Positions 35,498-44,209 of a stretch of DNA of 64,000 bases are shown one piece after another; within the stretch, counting starts at the first letter, position 1, and the number at the start of each line of letters is the position of its first letter. Under the pieces are notes generated by a model, which searched no databases, had not been told where the DNA came from, and saw nothing but the letters and a program-made list of their open reading frames with translations. Source of the stretch: CAVRJC01 sp964505725 (GTDB taxonomy: Bacteria; Actinomycetota; Acidimicrobiia; IMCC26256; DASPTH01). A program made the position numbers and the translations under genes. The stretch covers positions 8,731 through 72,730 of the forward strand of contig CAZDJK010000061.1 of NCBI GenBank assembly GCA_964505725.1, written 5' to 3'.

Positions 35498-35992
35498 TCA
35501 GTCGGTGGCGACTGCCCGCATGACCGCGTCGGCGACCGCCTCGGGCCCCTGCTCACCGTCCACCGTTACGGTGTCGTCGCCGAGGTCGAGCGTTTCGAGC
35601 TGCGACGGCACGAGCTCGGGACCCGCGAAGTGGTCCATCCGGTCGCGGAGGCGCGACAGCAGCGTGTCCCCGCGCACCGAGAGGTTCACGAAGGTGACGG
35701 GCCCGATGCCGCGCGCCAGCGCCTGCCGGTACCCGGGCTTCAGCGCGGAGCACGCGAGGACCACGCCGGTCGCCCGGCGCGCGCGGAGCTCGTCGTTGAG
35801 CTCGCTCAGCCACGCACTGCGCTGCTCGTCGGTCAGGCCGGTGCCGGCGCGCATGAGCGCGATGTTGGCGGGCGTGTGGAACTCGTCGGCATCCACGAAC
35901 GGCACCGCGAGACGGTTGGAAACGATCCGGCCGACGGTCGACTTGCCTACGCCGGTGGGACCCATGATCACCACGATCGGTGGCCCGCTCAC
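35498..35992 (-). CDS. gntK: Gluconokinase-family kinase
   Basis: 164 aa P-loop kinase. Walker A GPTGVGKST, then FVDADEFHTPANIALMRAGTGLTD, ACSALKPGYRQAL, RMDHFAGPELVPSQLETLD. These match gluconokinase, which phosphorylates gluconate. GTG 35992 begins two residues before the kinase core and has a CAACAT sequence 7 nt upstream; an in-frame ATG at 36049 would add 19 Arg/Gly-rich residues. No gluconate transporter is adjacent. Confidence 0.82.
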   Translation of the reverse strand: MSGPPIVVIMGPTGVGKSTVGRIVSNRLAVPFVDADEFHTPANIALMRAGTGLTDEQRSAWLSELNDELRARRATGVVLACSALKPGYRQALARGIGPVTFVNLSVRGDTLLSRLRDRMDHFAGPELVPSQLETLDLGDDTVTVDGEQGPEAVADAVMRAVATD

Positions 35993-36068
35993 GGCCCCGA
36001 TGTTGCCAGCCCGCCCGCGCCCCCGCCGATGGCTCGCCGCCGACGCCATCGGCGCCTGACGCGTCGCG

Positions 36069-37316
36069 TCAAGGGCGCACCGCGTACTGGAACCCCCAGC
36101 CGTCGGCGAACACCGGCACGAGCTTGATGAAGTCGCCGGTGTGCGGCGCCGTGATCATCATCCCGTTCCCCACGTAGATGCTCACGTGCGAGTGGTCGGC
36201 GTACTCGATGACCAGGTCGCCGGGCTGCATGTCGGCGGTCGGCACCTTGGGGAAGATGTCCCCCTGGGCGATCGATCCGTGCGGCATCGTCACGCCGGCC
36301 TGCGCCCACGACATCATCGTGAGGCCCGAGCAGTCGTAGCAGTCGGGCCCGATGCCCGCGTAGCAGTAGGGCTTGCCGAGCTGCTTGTACGCGTAGGTGA
36401 CCGCGACCTGCGCGCCCGTCGACGGCGGGGGCGGCGGCACCGACGGGTTCGACGTGTTGGCGCTGCTCCCGGCCCCGGTCGTGCCCTGGCCTCCCCCGTT
36501 GCCGGCCGGCTGGGTGCTCCCGGTCGGCGTACCGCCGCCCGCGCCTCCACCGGTCGTCCCTGCGCCGGCGCCGCCGATCGTCGTCGGCGCGCCCGTCGGG
36601 GGCGCACCGTTGGTCGTGTTGGCGGTGAGCTGGGCGAGGCGCTGCTGCGACGCCGCCGCGTCGCTCGCCGCCTGCGCGGCCTGATCCTGGTGGACGAGGG
36701 TCGCGATCCGGCCCTGGACCTGCGCGAGCAGCTGGGTCTGCACGCCGTACAACGCAGCCGCGTCGGCGCGGTTCTTGGCGAGCGCGTCCCGCTGCGCGGC
36801 CGCCTCCTGTACGTGCTGGTCGTACTGGCGCTTCGCGACGGTGAGGCGCTGCTCGGCGCGCTTGTACTGTGCGACGAGGGTCTGGTCGCGCTCGTTGGCG
36901 ACGGCGGTGTAGCGGGTCTGGATCTGGAAGTCGGTCACGCTCGTGGTGTCGATCCCGGCCACCGGTGCACGGACGCCGCCGAGCTCGTACGACATGACCG
37001 CGCGCCGCACGAGCAGCACGCGGAGCTTCTCGGCGTTCGACGCCGCGTCGTCTATGCGGTGTTGGGCGTCGACGCTCGCCGCCTTGGCCTGGTCGAGCTC
37101 GAGCTGGGCCTGGTTGGCGAGCTCGTCGAGCTGCCCGAGCTTCTCGCCGTTGACCTGGATCTGCACCGCGAGATTGGCGGCCGTCGCCTTGTCGGCGTCG
37201 AGCTCGGTGGTCTGGGCGGATGCGGTGCCCGAGTTGATCGTGGCGAGCGCCGACAGCAGGACGAGCGCCGCGGTGCAGGCACGCACGATCACACTGGTTC
37301 GTTGAGCCGAATGCAC
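36069..37316 (-). CDS. NlpC/P60-family cell-wall hydrolase
   Basis: 415 aa. Signal peptide (residues 1-34, ending ASAQ), a long coiled coil (about 38-225), a Gly/Pro/Thr linker (235-300), then an NlpC/P60 domain. Its catalytic Cys329 lies in DCYDCSGLTMMSW and its His in SHVSIYVG. This is the RipA/PcsB-like layout used to cut peptidoglycan peptides during growth or division, with the coiled coil as a likely control element. Extra Cys residues at 318 and 326 flank the active site. Confidence 0.92.
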   Translation of the reverse strand: MHSAQRTSVIVRACTAALVLLSALATINSGTASAQTTELDADKATAANLAVQIQVNGEKLGQLDELANQAQLELDQAKAASVDAQHRIDDAASNAEKLRVLLVRRAVMSYELGGVRAPVAGIDTTSVTDFQIQTRYTAVANERDQTLVAQYKRAEQRLTVAKRQYDQHVQEAAAQRDALAKNRADAAALYGVQTQLLAQVQGRIATLVHQDQAAQAASDAAASQQRLAQLTANTTNGAPPTGAPTTIGGAGAGTTGGGAGGGTPTGSTQPAGNGGGQGTTGAGSSANTSNPSVPPPPPSTGAQVAVTYAYKQLGKPYCYAGIGPDCYDCSGLTMMSWAQAGVTMPHGSIAQGDIFPKVPTADMQPGDLVIEYADHSHVSIYVGNGMMITAPHTGDFIKLVPVFADGWGFQYAVRP

Positions 37317-37433
37317 GCCGTCCGTCGTCCTCGCCTGGCCGTCGTTCCACCTCGTGCAGAAGAAGTGATCGGCAGCGGACGGCGGGATCTGCAGTCCCTC
37401 TTCGCGAGGTTTGCCGGGTTCGGGACGGTCCGC

Positions 37434-38138
37434 TCAGACCTCGGCGGGCCGGCGGACGGTGGTCGAGCGCGATCGGGCCGGCTCCAACGGCCGGAACGAG
37501 AGGGTGAGGCCGCCGACCCAGATGCCCCCCAGGAGCCACCCGCCGATCACGTCGGTGGCCCAGTGCACCCCGAGGTACACGCGCGACACGCCGACCAGCG
37601 CGATGACGACGACCGCCATCGCCCAGATGACAGTCCGGATCCATACCGGCCGCACGAACAGGGTGGCGACGACGGCGAGCGCGAGGTAGGTCGCGGCAGC
37701 CTGGGTCGCGTGACCCGACGGGAACGACGAGCTGACGACGTCGGCGAGCCGGAGCGGCTCCGGCGGGCGGTCCCGTCCGATGATGTGCTTGACCAGTGTG
37801 CTCAGGAGCGAAGCGCCTGCCACCGCGACGCCCACGTACGCCGCGAGCGCCACGCGATGCCGCGCGACGAGGACCCCGATCACGATCACGGCGAGCGGAA
37901 CGATCACCGCGGTGCTGCCGAGCCAGGTCACCGCGCGTATGACGGAGGTCAGCGTCGTGCTCCGGTGGTCGACGAACCACCGCGTGACGTGAGCGTCGAA
38001 GCGCGTAGGGCCGTTGCCGACGAACGCCCCCTGCAACGCGAGACCAAGGCCTACGACCGCTGCGAGTGAGACGGCGAACGCCGCGACGCTGCGGAGGGCG
38101 ATCGTCACGACCCGCCCGCCGGTTCCCGTCACCATCAC
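37434..38138 (-). CDS. PAP2-superfamily membrane phosphatase
   Basis: 234 aa, about six TM segments. The three PAP2 motifs are KHIIGRDRPP, PSGHATQA and SRVYLGVHWATDVIGG. Substrates in this family are lipid phosphates, including undecaprenyl pyrophosphate; which one applies here is unknown. Two Met codons open the frame; either could be the start. Confidence 0.9.
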   Translation of the reverse strand: MMVTGTGGRVVTIALRSVAAFAVSLAAVVGLGLALQGAFVGNGPTRFDAHVTRWFVDHRSTTLTSVIRAVTWLGSTAVIVPLAVIVIGVLVARHRVALAAYVGVAVAGASLLSTLVKHIIGRDRPPEPLRLADVVSSSFPSGHATQAAATYLALAVVATLFVRPVWIRTVIWAMAVVVIALVGVSRVYLGVHWATDVIGGWLLGGIWVGGLTLSFRPLEPARSRSTTVRRPAEV

Positions 38139-38361
38139 GCTCCCCGACTCTGCTCATCCGTGCCCGGCACCGGCCGCGGCGCGCCGCGAGGAGAAGTGTC
38201 GCGGTGCCCCGGGCTTCGGAGGGCACCGGGGCCGAGGCACCACGACCCGTGGGTTCTACCGACCGGCACGTCAACGGACGGTCAAATCGCACGGGATTCG
38301 ACGACCGGTTGACTCTCCGTTGACCCGCGCACCGGTACAACGGACATCGGAGGGGGTGTCG

Positions 38362-38469
38362 ATGTTTCTCTGGGCCTGCGCCATCGTGATCGCACTTGCA
38401 CTGGCGGCTTCGGTCGCCACGCTGCTGCGCAGCCGCCCGAGCGACGCGGCGCGAAACGACCGACCCTGA
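38362..38469 (+). CDS. 35-aa single-TM small protein
   Basis: Sequence MFLWACAIVIALALAASVATLL then a short charged tail. One TM helix covers most of it. GGAGGGGG lies 5 nt before the ATG, a strong ribosome-binding site, which is the main reason to call it. A GTG two codons upstream is an alternative start. The only plus-strand gene between the PAP2 gene and the HdeD gene. Function unknown. Confidence 0.6.
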   Translation: MFLWACAIVIALALAASVATLLRSRPSDAARNDRP

Positions 38470-38483
38470 CGGTCGGTCGAGCC

Positions 38484-39452
38484 CTAGCCGGTGAATGCGG
38501 GCGCGATCGCGCTCGCCGGCGCGACGTTGATCGGCGTCGTGGTCGTGGTCGCAGGGGGCTCGGTCGTGGTCACCGGTTCCACGCCACACCCGGTCATCGA
38601 GCTGTTGTCGATGGCGAGGTCCTGGATCTCCTGGTCCACGAACCAGCCGTAGCGGTTGCAGCCCACGTTCGCGATGGGATCGCCGGCCGAGAGCGTCCAC
38701 GTCTTGATCGGAGTCACGCTCCCGACCGGGATGAGGTCCAGGGTCACGTCCAACACGCCGGCGTTGTCGAAGAACGTGTTCCGCATCGTGTACCAACCCG
38801 ATGTCGTCACGCAGACAGGATCGTTCCCAGGGTCGTGCACGTTGACGCCGATCCGGGTCGTGTTCTCGCTCGCGACGATGGTCCAGCCCTGACACGGGAA
38901 CGCGGCCCCCGGCAGGACGGTGGCGGCAACGAACGCGAAGTCGCGCAGGAAGTTCCCGGAGCTGTCGTTGATCGCGGAGGCGAACGAGAACCAGGTTCCC
39001 TTACAGGTCGGGTCCGTGGACGGGTTGGTCGCGGTGAGACACGCGATGTTCCCCGACGTCGAGTCGGGATTCGCGAGCGCGTAGGCCACGTCGAGGTACA
39101 CGTCCACCTGGGTGGTGTAACCCCCCTGCCAGACGCTGTTGTAGCCTCCCCATCGGGTGAACGGGCCGTTGCACAACACGGCGGCACCGATCCCGCCGTT
39201 GATGGTGTCGCACTCGCCACGTCCCAGGCGCGCATGGAAGCCACCCGCCGCCGAGGGAACGCCGTCGGCGTAGCCGCCGGCGTTGGTGTAACCGGATGGC
39301 TGACGGTTGACGGTGTCGGTCGAGATCGGGAACCAGCCACTCGTGTCGGTCTCGAAACCCTGGAAGAACGTCGGTGCGGCGACCCCGCTCGTCAGGGAGA
39401 TGACGAGGGACAGCACCATCGCGAGGCCGGCCACGACCGCAATTCGCCTCAT
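38484..39452 (-). CDS. Large secreted hypothetical protein
   Basis: 322 aa. Signal peptide at 1-26 (VVAGLAMVLSLVISLTSGVAA). The mature part opens with TFFQGFETDTSGWF, a jelly-roll or choice-of-anchor-like beginning, and contains many aromatic residues and about nine Cys. The C-terminus is a Thr/Pro tail (TTTEPPATTTTTP), a probable wall-spanning or glycosylated linker. GGGGG lies just before the ATG; a TAGTAT box is about 40 nt upstream. Exported surface protein of unknown function. Confidence 0.78.
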   Translation of the reverse strand: MRRIAVVAGLAMVLSLVISLTSGVAAPTFFQGFETDTSGWFPISTDTVNRQPSGYTNAGGYADGVPSAAGGFHARLGRGECDTINGGIGAAVLCNGPFTRWGGYNSVWQGGYTTQVDVYLDVAYALANPDSTSGNIACLTATNPSTDPTCKGTWFSFASAINDSSGNFLRDFAFVAATVLPGAAFPCQGWTIVASENTTRIGVNVHDPGNDPVCVTTSGWYTMRNTFFDNAGVLDVTLDLIPVGSVTPIKTWTLSAGDPIANVGCNRYGWFVDQEIQDLAIDNSSMTGCGVEPVTTTEPPATTTTTPINVAPASAIAPAFTG

Positions 39453-39548
39453 CCGACCCCCATCACCCAGCCGCTGTAATACTACGGCCATCGGATTGCC
39501 CGGCCCTGGATGTGGACGCGGCGTGAGTTCGCACGGAGGGGAGTCGAG

Positions 39549-40124
39549 ATGGCGAGCGCAGGTGCGTTGCGGGCGCAGGTGAGGGACGCGGCCCGGTGGT
39601 GGTGGGTGTTCATCGTCACCGGCGTGATCTGGCTCATGGTGTCGCTGGTCGTGTTGCGCTTCACCGAGACGTCGGTGACGACGGTCGGCGTGCTGATCGG
39701 CGTCGTGCTCACCATCGCGACGTTCACCGAGCTCATGGTGGTCGGCGTGACCTCGGGCGGGTGGAAGGTCGTCCACGTGCTCCTCGCGATCTTCTTCGCG
39801 CTCGGGGCGATCTGGTGCTACGCCAACCCGAAGAACGCGTTCTGGGCTCTGGCCGAGGTGCTCGGGTTCATCCTGGTCCTCTACGGCGCGGTCGAGCTCA
39901 CCGAGGCGGTCGTGACGCGCGCCGTGAACCCGCTGTGGTGGCTGGGCCTGGCCTTGGGGATCCTGCTGATCCTCCTGGGGTTCTGGACCGGCCAGCAGCT
40001 GATCACCGTCAAGGCGCAGCTGCTGATCTTCTACGTGGGGCTCGCAGCGTTGTTCCGCGGCATCGCGCAGATCGTGTTCGCGTTCCAGCTCCACCATGCG
40101 GGAAGTGAGCTCGCGGCAGCCTGA
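39549..40124 (+). CDS. HdeD-family (DUF308) membrane protein
   Basis: 191 aa with six TM segments in two-TM repeats; WWWVFIVTGVIWLMVSLVVLRF and LLAIFFALGAIW fit the DUF308/HdeD pattern (acid-resistance protein HdeD in E. coli). ATG 39549 is chosen for GGAGGGG 7 nt upstream; the frame extends to 39510. Divergent from the secreted protein gene across 96 nt. Confidence 0.85.
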   Translation: MASAGALRAQVRDAARWWWVFIVTGVIWLMVSLVVLRFTETSVTTVGVLIGVVLTIATFTELMVVGVTSGGWKVVHVLLAIFFALGAIWCYANPKNAFWALAEVLGFILVLYGAVELTEAVVTRAVNPLWWLGLALGILLILLGFWTGQQLITVKAQLLIFYVGLAALFRGIAQIVFAFQLHHAGSELAAA

Positions 40125-40166
40125 GCCGCTCGCCTACGCTCGACGCCGAGCCAACGGCCTTTGCCG

Positions 40167-40203
40167 CGGGGAGTGGCGCAGTGATAGCGCACCTGCTTCG
40201 GGA
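40167..40203 (+). pseudogene. 5' half of a tRNA-Pro(CGG) gene
   Basis: 37 nt matching the first 37 nt of the intact tRNA-Pro(UGG) at 45104, except for one D-loop base and the first anticodon base (CGG instead of TGG). The match stops exactly at the 3' end of the anticodon loop; the following bases cannot complete the anticodon stem, and no 3' half is visible in the next kilobase. This is what an integration or excision scar at an anticodon-loop crossover leaves. Confidence 0.8.
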
Positions 40204-40468
40204 CCGGCGCCCGCTAAGCGCAATGCGCCACCCATGCGTGCCAACGGTTCTGGGCGTTCGCGTTGAGCGTGACCCGCCGAGTTATCAGCGCTACACGCGG
40301 CGCGCGCCAGGCGCGCCGTCGCATCCGCCGCCGTTCCCCGGCGGTTCGTGGTGGCCATGACGGTGACCACGACCCTCAGATTTCCCGGGAGCAAAGGCAG
40401 GGGTTCGACGAGAACTACCCGCCAATTCGCTGGCTAGCATCTCGCTCAACAGGCGAGCAACACCGACG

Positions 40469-40499
40469 GCCCCGCCTCCGGGCGGGGCTTCGTCATTTT
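40469..40499 (+). terminator. Rho-independent terminator
   Basis: 8-bp perfect GC stem (40469-40476 with 40481-40488) with TCCG loop, followed by a T-containing tail ending TTTT at 40496-40499. No obvious complete gene precedes it on the plus strand. Confidence 0.75.
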
Positions 40500-40639
40500 C
40501 CGCTACCCCGCGCCCGTGGCGCAGATAAGTCGTTGGCGGCGGCCCCGCCTGGGCGCCGGACTGCCCCTACCATTGCGTCGGGCGATCAGCCCAGACCAAT
40601 AGACACACATCATCAGGAATCAAGAGGAGAAGCCCGAAG

Positions 40640-40789
40640 ATGACGCAGACGGAGCGCGACAAGACGGAGCGCGACAATGTTGACCGTGACGCCGCCGACC
40701 GCCTGAATCTGATCGCGAGGAAGAAAGGCGTCGCGTTGCAGATCAAGGATTTGAACGAGCTGCTCGCGCAGCAACGCGGCTCTCACTGA
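40640..40789 (+). CDS. 49-aa charged small protein of the element
   Basis: Starts MTQTERDKTERDNVDRD, with two near-identical TERDxx units, then a helix LNLIARKKGVALQIKDLNELL. GAGGAG 10 nt before the ATG supports translation. The second half has an arrangement that could be a small coiled coil or DNA-binding helix. A GC hairpin follows the stop. Its size and setting suggest a phage- or ICE-derived gene. Function unknown. Confidence 0.55.
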   Translation: MTQTERDKTERDNVDRDAADRLNLIARKKGVALQIKDLNELLAQQRGSH

Positions 40790-40797
40790 CTGACGGC

Positions 40798-40813
40798 GCC
40801 GCCTCCGGGCGGG
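40798..40813 (+). terminator. GC hairpin after the small charged-protein gene
   Basis: CCGCC-TCCG-GGCGG, sharing the 15-mer GCCTCCGGGCGGGGC with the terminator at 40469-40499. It begins 9 nt after the stop. There is no U-tract, so termination is less certain. Confidence 0.5.
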
Positions 40814-40932
40814 GCCTCGCCGTGTCAAGGCCCGAGACAGCGCATCGTTCCTGCACTACGACCTAGACGCGTTCAGAGACGAGCTGGGCGAGCAGTCGGT
40901 TGGTCTGCTCGCCAGCTTGAAGCGCCGGAAGC

Positions 40933-41136
40933 CTACGCCCTTCGCCCTGGCTTCGGTTCGAACGCCTCGCGTCGGTCAAGCCAGTCGGCCATCCAGTCGA
41001 GCGCGTTCCGTTCGGTGAAGTAACACGGCGAGCGCCAGTCGTCGCCCCTATGCCATCCCCATACCGGGTGCCCGTTGAGGTAGGTCAGGTCGAGCGAGAA
41101 GCCGTGTTCGGCGGCCCGGGCGCGTAGGTCGTCCAT
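40933..41136 (-). CDS. 67-aa hypothetical protein of the element
   Basis: Protein MDDLRARAAEHGFSLDLTYLNGHPVWGWHRG... with several Trp and a C-terminal helix LDWMADWLDRREAF. It resembles the very small accessory proteins of actinophages in style, but I recognise no family. No strong ribosome-binding site seen. It lies between the phage-like terminators and the zinc-binding protein gene. Confidence 0.5.
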   Translation of the reverse strand: MDDLRARAAEHGFSLDLTYLNGHPVWGWHRGDDWRSPCYFTERNALDWMADWLDRREAFEPKPGRRA

Positions 41137-41276
41137 CCGGGGAGAGCATCGCGCCAGAACGCCCCTCAGGGCGAACGCGTGTTCGGTCTCTCGAGTCGGG
41201 GGGGGACCGGTGACCGCCAGATGGAGCGAATCGCGGTGAGGCTCGGGTTCGCCTTAGCGATGCCTTCCCCGAGTTA

Positions 41277-41291
41277 TGAGAATGGTTCCTA
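41277..41291. promoter_or_regulatory. Probable Zur box upstream of znuA
   Basis: TGAGAATGGTTCCTA, an imperfect inverted repeat. Its first 12 bases are identical to the perfect palindrome in front of znuC (59915-59929). It lies 22 nt before the chosen znuA ATG. A shared operator before two separate zinc-uptake loci points to Zur repression under zinc sufficiency. Confidence 0.7.
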
Positions 41292-41313
41292 TTATTGGCC
41301 CGTGTCCTTGCCG

Positions 41314-42243
41314 ATGGGATCGAGGGGGCGTTGCGTGCGGCGTTGCCGGGCTCTGTTGGGTTGCGTGGCTGCCGTGGGGCTCGTTTCGGTGTCCTGGACA
41401 CAACCCGCGCACGCCGCGACACGCGCGCGCCTGCAGGTCGTCGCTGCCGAGAATTTCTGGGGCAGCATCGCCACTCAGCTCGCTGGCACGCGTGCGCAGG
41501 TGACGAGCATCATCACGAACCCCGATACGGACCCTCACGACTACGAGGCGAAGCCGACCGACGCTCGGGTGATCGCCGGGGCGGACTATGTGATCGTCAA
41601 TGGGATCGGTTACGACGCATGGGCACAGAAAGTCATCGACGCCACTCCGAGCAGGGGACGGAAGGAACTCGACGTCGGCAAGCTGGTGGGCATCGATGAG
41701 GGAGGGAACCCGCATCAGTGGTATTCGCCGTCGACGGTCGCGGCGGTCAGCGACCGCATCGCCACCGATCTCGAGCGGCTCGACCCGCGCAACGCCGGCT
41801 ACTACGAGGGTCAGAAGTCGATGTTCGTGTCCCGGGGGCTGCAGCGGTACCACGACCTGATCGCGGTGATCAAGCAACGGTACGCAGGCACTGTGGTCGG
41901 TGCGACCGAAAGCATCTTCGCTCCGCTCGCGAGCGCGCTCGGCTTGGACCTGGTCACGCCGACCTCGTTCCTCAATGCGGTCGCGGAAGGGACCGACCCG
42001 TCCGGCCACGACAAGGCTGTGGTCGACAACCAGATCGCGACGAAGGCGATCCGAGTCCTCGTCTACAACAGTCAGAACGCGACACCAGATGTCCGGGAGC
42101 TGGTCAGGGCGGCGCGGGCGAAGAAGATCCCGGTGACCACGGTCACCGAGACGCTGACGCCGGCAGGGGCTTCGTTCCAGGCGTGGCAGGTCCGACAGCT
42201 CACCGCGTTGCAGAAGGCGTTGGCTGCAGCGACTGGCGTTTGA
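41314..42243 (+). CDS. znuA: Zinc (or manganese) ABC-transporter substrate-binding protein
   Basis: 309 aa cluster A-I solute-binding protein. Signal peptide 1-34 (cleavage after QPAHA); no lipobox. Metal-ligand candidates are His in DPHDYEAKP, His in NPHQWYSPST, Glu in GATESIF and a C-terminal Asp/Gln region. The His-rich loop of many ZnuA proteins is missing. ATG 41314 is preferred because earlier in-frame ATGs would start upstream of or inside the Zur box. Its permease and ATPase are not adjacent; the znuCBB locus at 57.3-59.9 kb is the likely partner. Confidence 0.85.
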   Translation: MGSRGRCVRRCRALLGCVAAVGLVSVSWTQPAHAATRARLQVVAAENFWGSIATQLAGTRAQVTSIITNPDTDPHDYEAKPTDARVIAGADYVIVNGIGYDAWAQKVIDATPSRGRKELDVGKLVGIDEGGNPHQWYSPSTVAAVSDRIATDLERLDPRNAGYYEGQKSMFVSRGLQRYHDLIAVIKQRYAGTVVGATESIFAPLASALGLDLVTPTSFLNAVAEGTDPSGHDKAVVDNQIATKAIRVLVYNSQNATPDVRELVRAARAKKIPVTTVTETLTPAGASFQAWQVRQLTALQKALAAATGV

Positions 42244-42282
42244 CGCGGTCCGGCGGGGAGGGCCTGTGATACTTGAGGGCCG

Positions 42283-43509
42283 ATGGGTCACGGTCACGAT
42301 CACGCGGCGGGTGACGCTGCGGTGCCACGAAGAACCCGGCGGCTGCTGAGCGCGACCGCGGTCGTCGTCGGAATCGCGACCATCGGAGGACTCGCGGTGC
42401 TATGGCCTCGCCACGACGTGCGCGTGGACACCGCCAAGCTCGGCGCCATCAGCAACGTGTACGACGCGCGCGTGACCAAGGTCGGACACGGCCCGTGTGG
42501 CGGCAGCACGACGCCGGACGCAGTCGAGTGTTCCGAAGTGACGTTCCGACTCAGCCAAGGCCCCGACAGGGGGCGGCTCCGCACCACGGAGATCGCGAAG
42601 TCGCCGGGGTCACCGACCCTGGCGGCCGGTGACGACATCGTCGTGAACTACCTCCCCGACGCGCCCGCGGGTTTCCGCTACACCTACAACGACCGTCAAC
42701 GCCGGCCCGCGTTGCTGTGGCTCGCGATCCTCTTCGCAGCCGCGGTGATCGCGCTCGGCCGGCTGCGCGGTGCCGCCGCGCTCGTCGGCCTCGGCGCCAG
42801 CCTGGTCGTGATCGTCGCGTTCGTGCTGCCCTCGATGCTCGACGGCAACAATCCCCAGCTCGTCGCCATCGTCGGCGGGACCGCGATCGCCTACCTCGCC
42901 CTCTACCTCGCCAACGGGGTCCGGCCCATGACCACCGTCGCGCTCCTCGGCACGCTCTCCGCGCTCGCGCTCACCGTCGGCCTCGCCACCCTCTTTACGG
43001 ACCTGGCGCGCTTCACCGGCGCCCAGAGCGAAGAGGCGCTCATCGTCAAAATCGGAGCCGCCAGCATCGACCTCAAAGGCCTCGTCCTCGCGGGCATGGT
43101 GCTCGGCGCGCTCGGCGCCCTCAACGACATCACCGTCACCCAAGCATCAGCCGTCGGCGAACTCCGCCAGGCCAATCCCGAACTCAGCCGCGTCGGCCTC
43201 TACCGGGCCGGGCTGCGCATCGGCCGCGACCACATCTCCTCCACCGTCAACACCCTCGCCCTCGCATACGCAGGCGCCGCCTTGCCCCTCCTCATCCTGT
43301 TCACCCTCTCGAGACAGAGCCTCGGCACCGTCGCCAACGGCGAAGTCGTCGCGGTCGAAATCGTCAGCACCCTCGTCGGCGGCATCGGCTTGGTAGCAGC
43401 AGTACCAGTCTCCACCTGGTTCGCCGCCCTCGTCGCGAACGAGGCCATGCCGACACGCACGCACGCGGGTAGCCCGACACTCGAACATGCGGGAACCGCC
43501 AGTCGATAG
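42283..43509 (+). CDS. YibE/F-family membrane protein
   Basis: 408 aa. The N-terminus MGHGHDH could bind metal. TM1 is near residue 25-43, an extracytoplasmic domain of about 90 residues follows (two Cys, HGPCGG and VECSEV), then about seven TM helices. LNDITVTQASAVGEL and GRDHISSTVNTLALAYAGAALPLLILF are the YibE/F signature. The 39-nt gap to znuA suggests one transcript, so it may be zinc-repressed. Function of YibE/F proteins is not established. Confidence 0.85.
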   Translation: MGHGHDHAAGDAAVPRRTRRLLSATAVVVGIATIGGLAVLWPRHDVRVDTAKLGAISNVYDARVTKVGHGPCGGSTTPDAVECSEVTFRLSQGPDRGRLRTTEIAKSPGSPTLAAGDDIVVNYLPDAPAGFRYTYNDRQRRPALLWLAILFAAAVIALGRLRGAAALVGLGASLVVIVAFVLPSMLDGNNPQLVAIVGGTAIAYLALYLANGVRPMTTVALLGTLSALALTVGLATLFTDLARFTGAQSEEALIVKIGAASIDLKGLVLAGMVLGALGALNDITVTQASAVGELRQANPELSRVGLYRAGLRIGRDHISSTVNTLALAYAGAALPLLILFTLSRQSLGTVANGEVVAVEIVSTLVGGIGLVAAVPVSTWFAALVANEAMPTRTHAGSPTLEHAGTASR

Positions 43510-43630
43510 GCCGCGCCACCCGCGCGACCCGCGGGCCGCTGCACCCCTCGCTGGTAGAGCGTTGCGATCCGCTGCTCGGGGAGCACGTTCCCGGGTCATA
43601 CCGCAGGGCGGGTCAACCGTGGGGCAACCG

Positions 43631-44131
43631 TCACTGATCGCCGCCCGCATCACGCCTCAAGGGCGATCGGCGCACGCAGCGGACGGAACTTCTCGATGAG
43701 CCCCCACGACTGAACGGACATCCCCCGAGGGGTTCGGGGCGTTGACGTGGAGGAGGCCGGCTACGTCGCGGCGTCGATGAGCGGGGCCGGGCACGCGTCG
43801 CGCAACCGAAGCCCGCTTGTGTCAAGGGTGGGTGCACGCCCCGCCCCTCGACCAGCTCGACATGATCGGCGACCACCCGCCGGTCGACGGTCACCACCAC
43901 CGCAACCCCGACGACTCGCACCGCGCCTGCCATGCCGACGACCGTGTCTTCCGCCGCCCGCGACTCCACCGGCAGATCGGACCGCAGCAGCTCCCTGTCG
44001 AGATGCAGCACGGCGGCGCGGTCGACCGTGCGCCGTCCGTGCTTGCATTCGACGACCAGGGGGCCGAGGTCGCCGATCATCCCGGCCATCGCTAAGGACC
44101 CGCGCGGGTAGGCGTCGAATGAGGTGACCAT
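43631..44131 (-). CDS. Possible hypothetical protein next to the IS remnant
   Basis: 166 codons. The first 105 or so (MVTSFDAYPRGSLAMAG, LGPLVVECKHGRRTVDRAAVLHLDRELL, AVVVTVDRRVVADHVELVEG) have high third-position GC and a soluble alpha/beta look; the last 50 are Arg/Ser/Pro-rich and look non-coding. It could be a gene with its 3' part lost. No family recognised. The rest of the 43510-44209 gap shows nothing else I can support. Confidence 0.3.
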   Translation of the reverse strand: MVTSFDAYPRGSLAMAGMIGDLGPLVVECKHGRRTVDRAAVLHLDRELLRSDLPVESRAAEDTVVGMAGAVRVVGVAVVVTVDRRVVADHVELVEGRGVHPPLTQAGFGCATRARPRSSTPRRSRPPPRQRPEPLGGCPFSRGGSSRSSVRCVRRSPLRRDAGGDQ

Positions 44132-44209
44132 CCACCGGTCGCCGGGTTGGCCCCGAGATGATCGGGGTGCTGCCCAACCCCGGACGACCAGGTGGAGGAC
44201 GTCATCATC

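Noticed and set aside
40203..41300. Group I intron splitting tRNA-Pro(CGG)
   Set aside because: The break at the anticodon loop suggested it, but no 3' tRNA half (GCAGG...CTCCCCG) follows within a kilobase.
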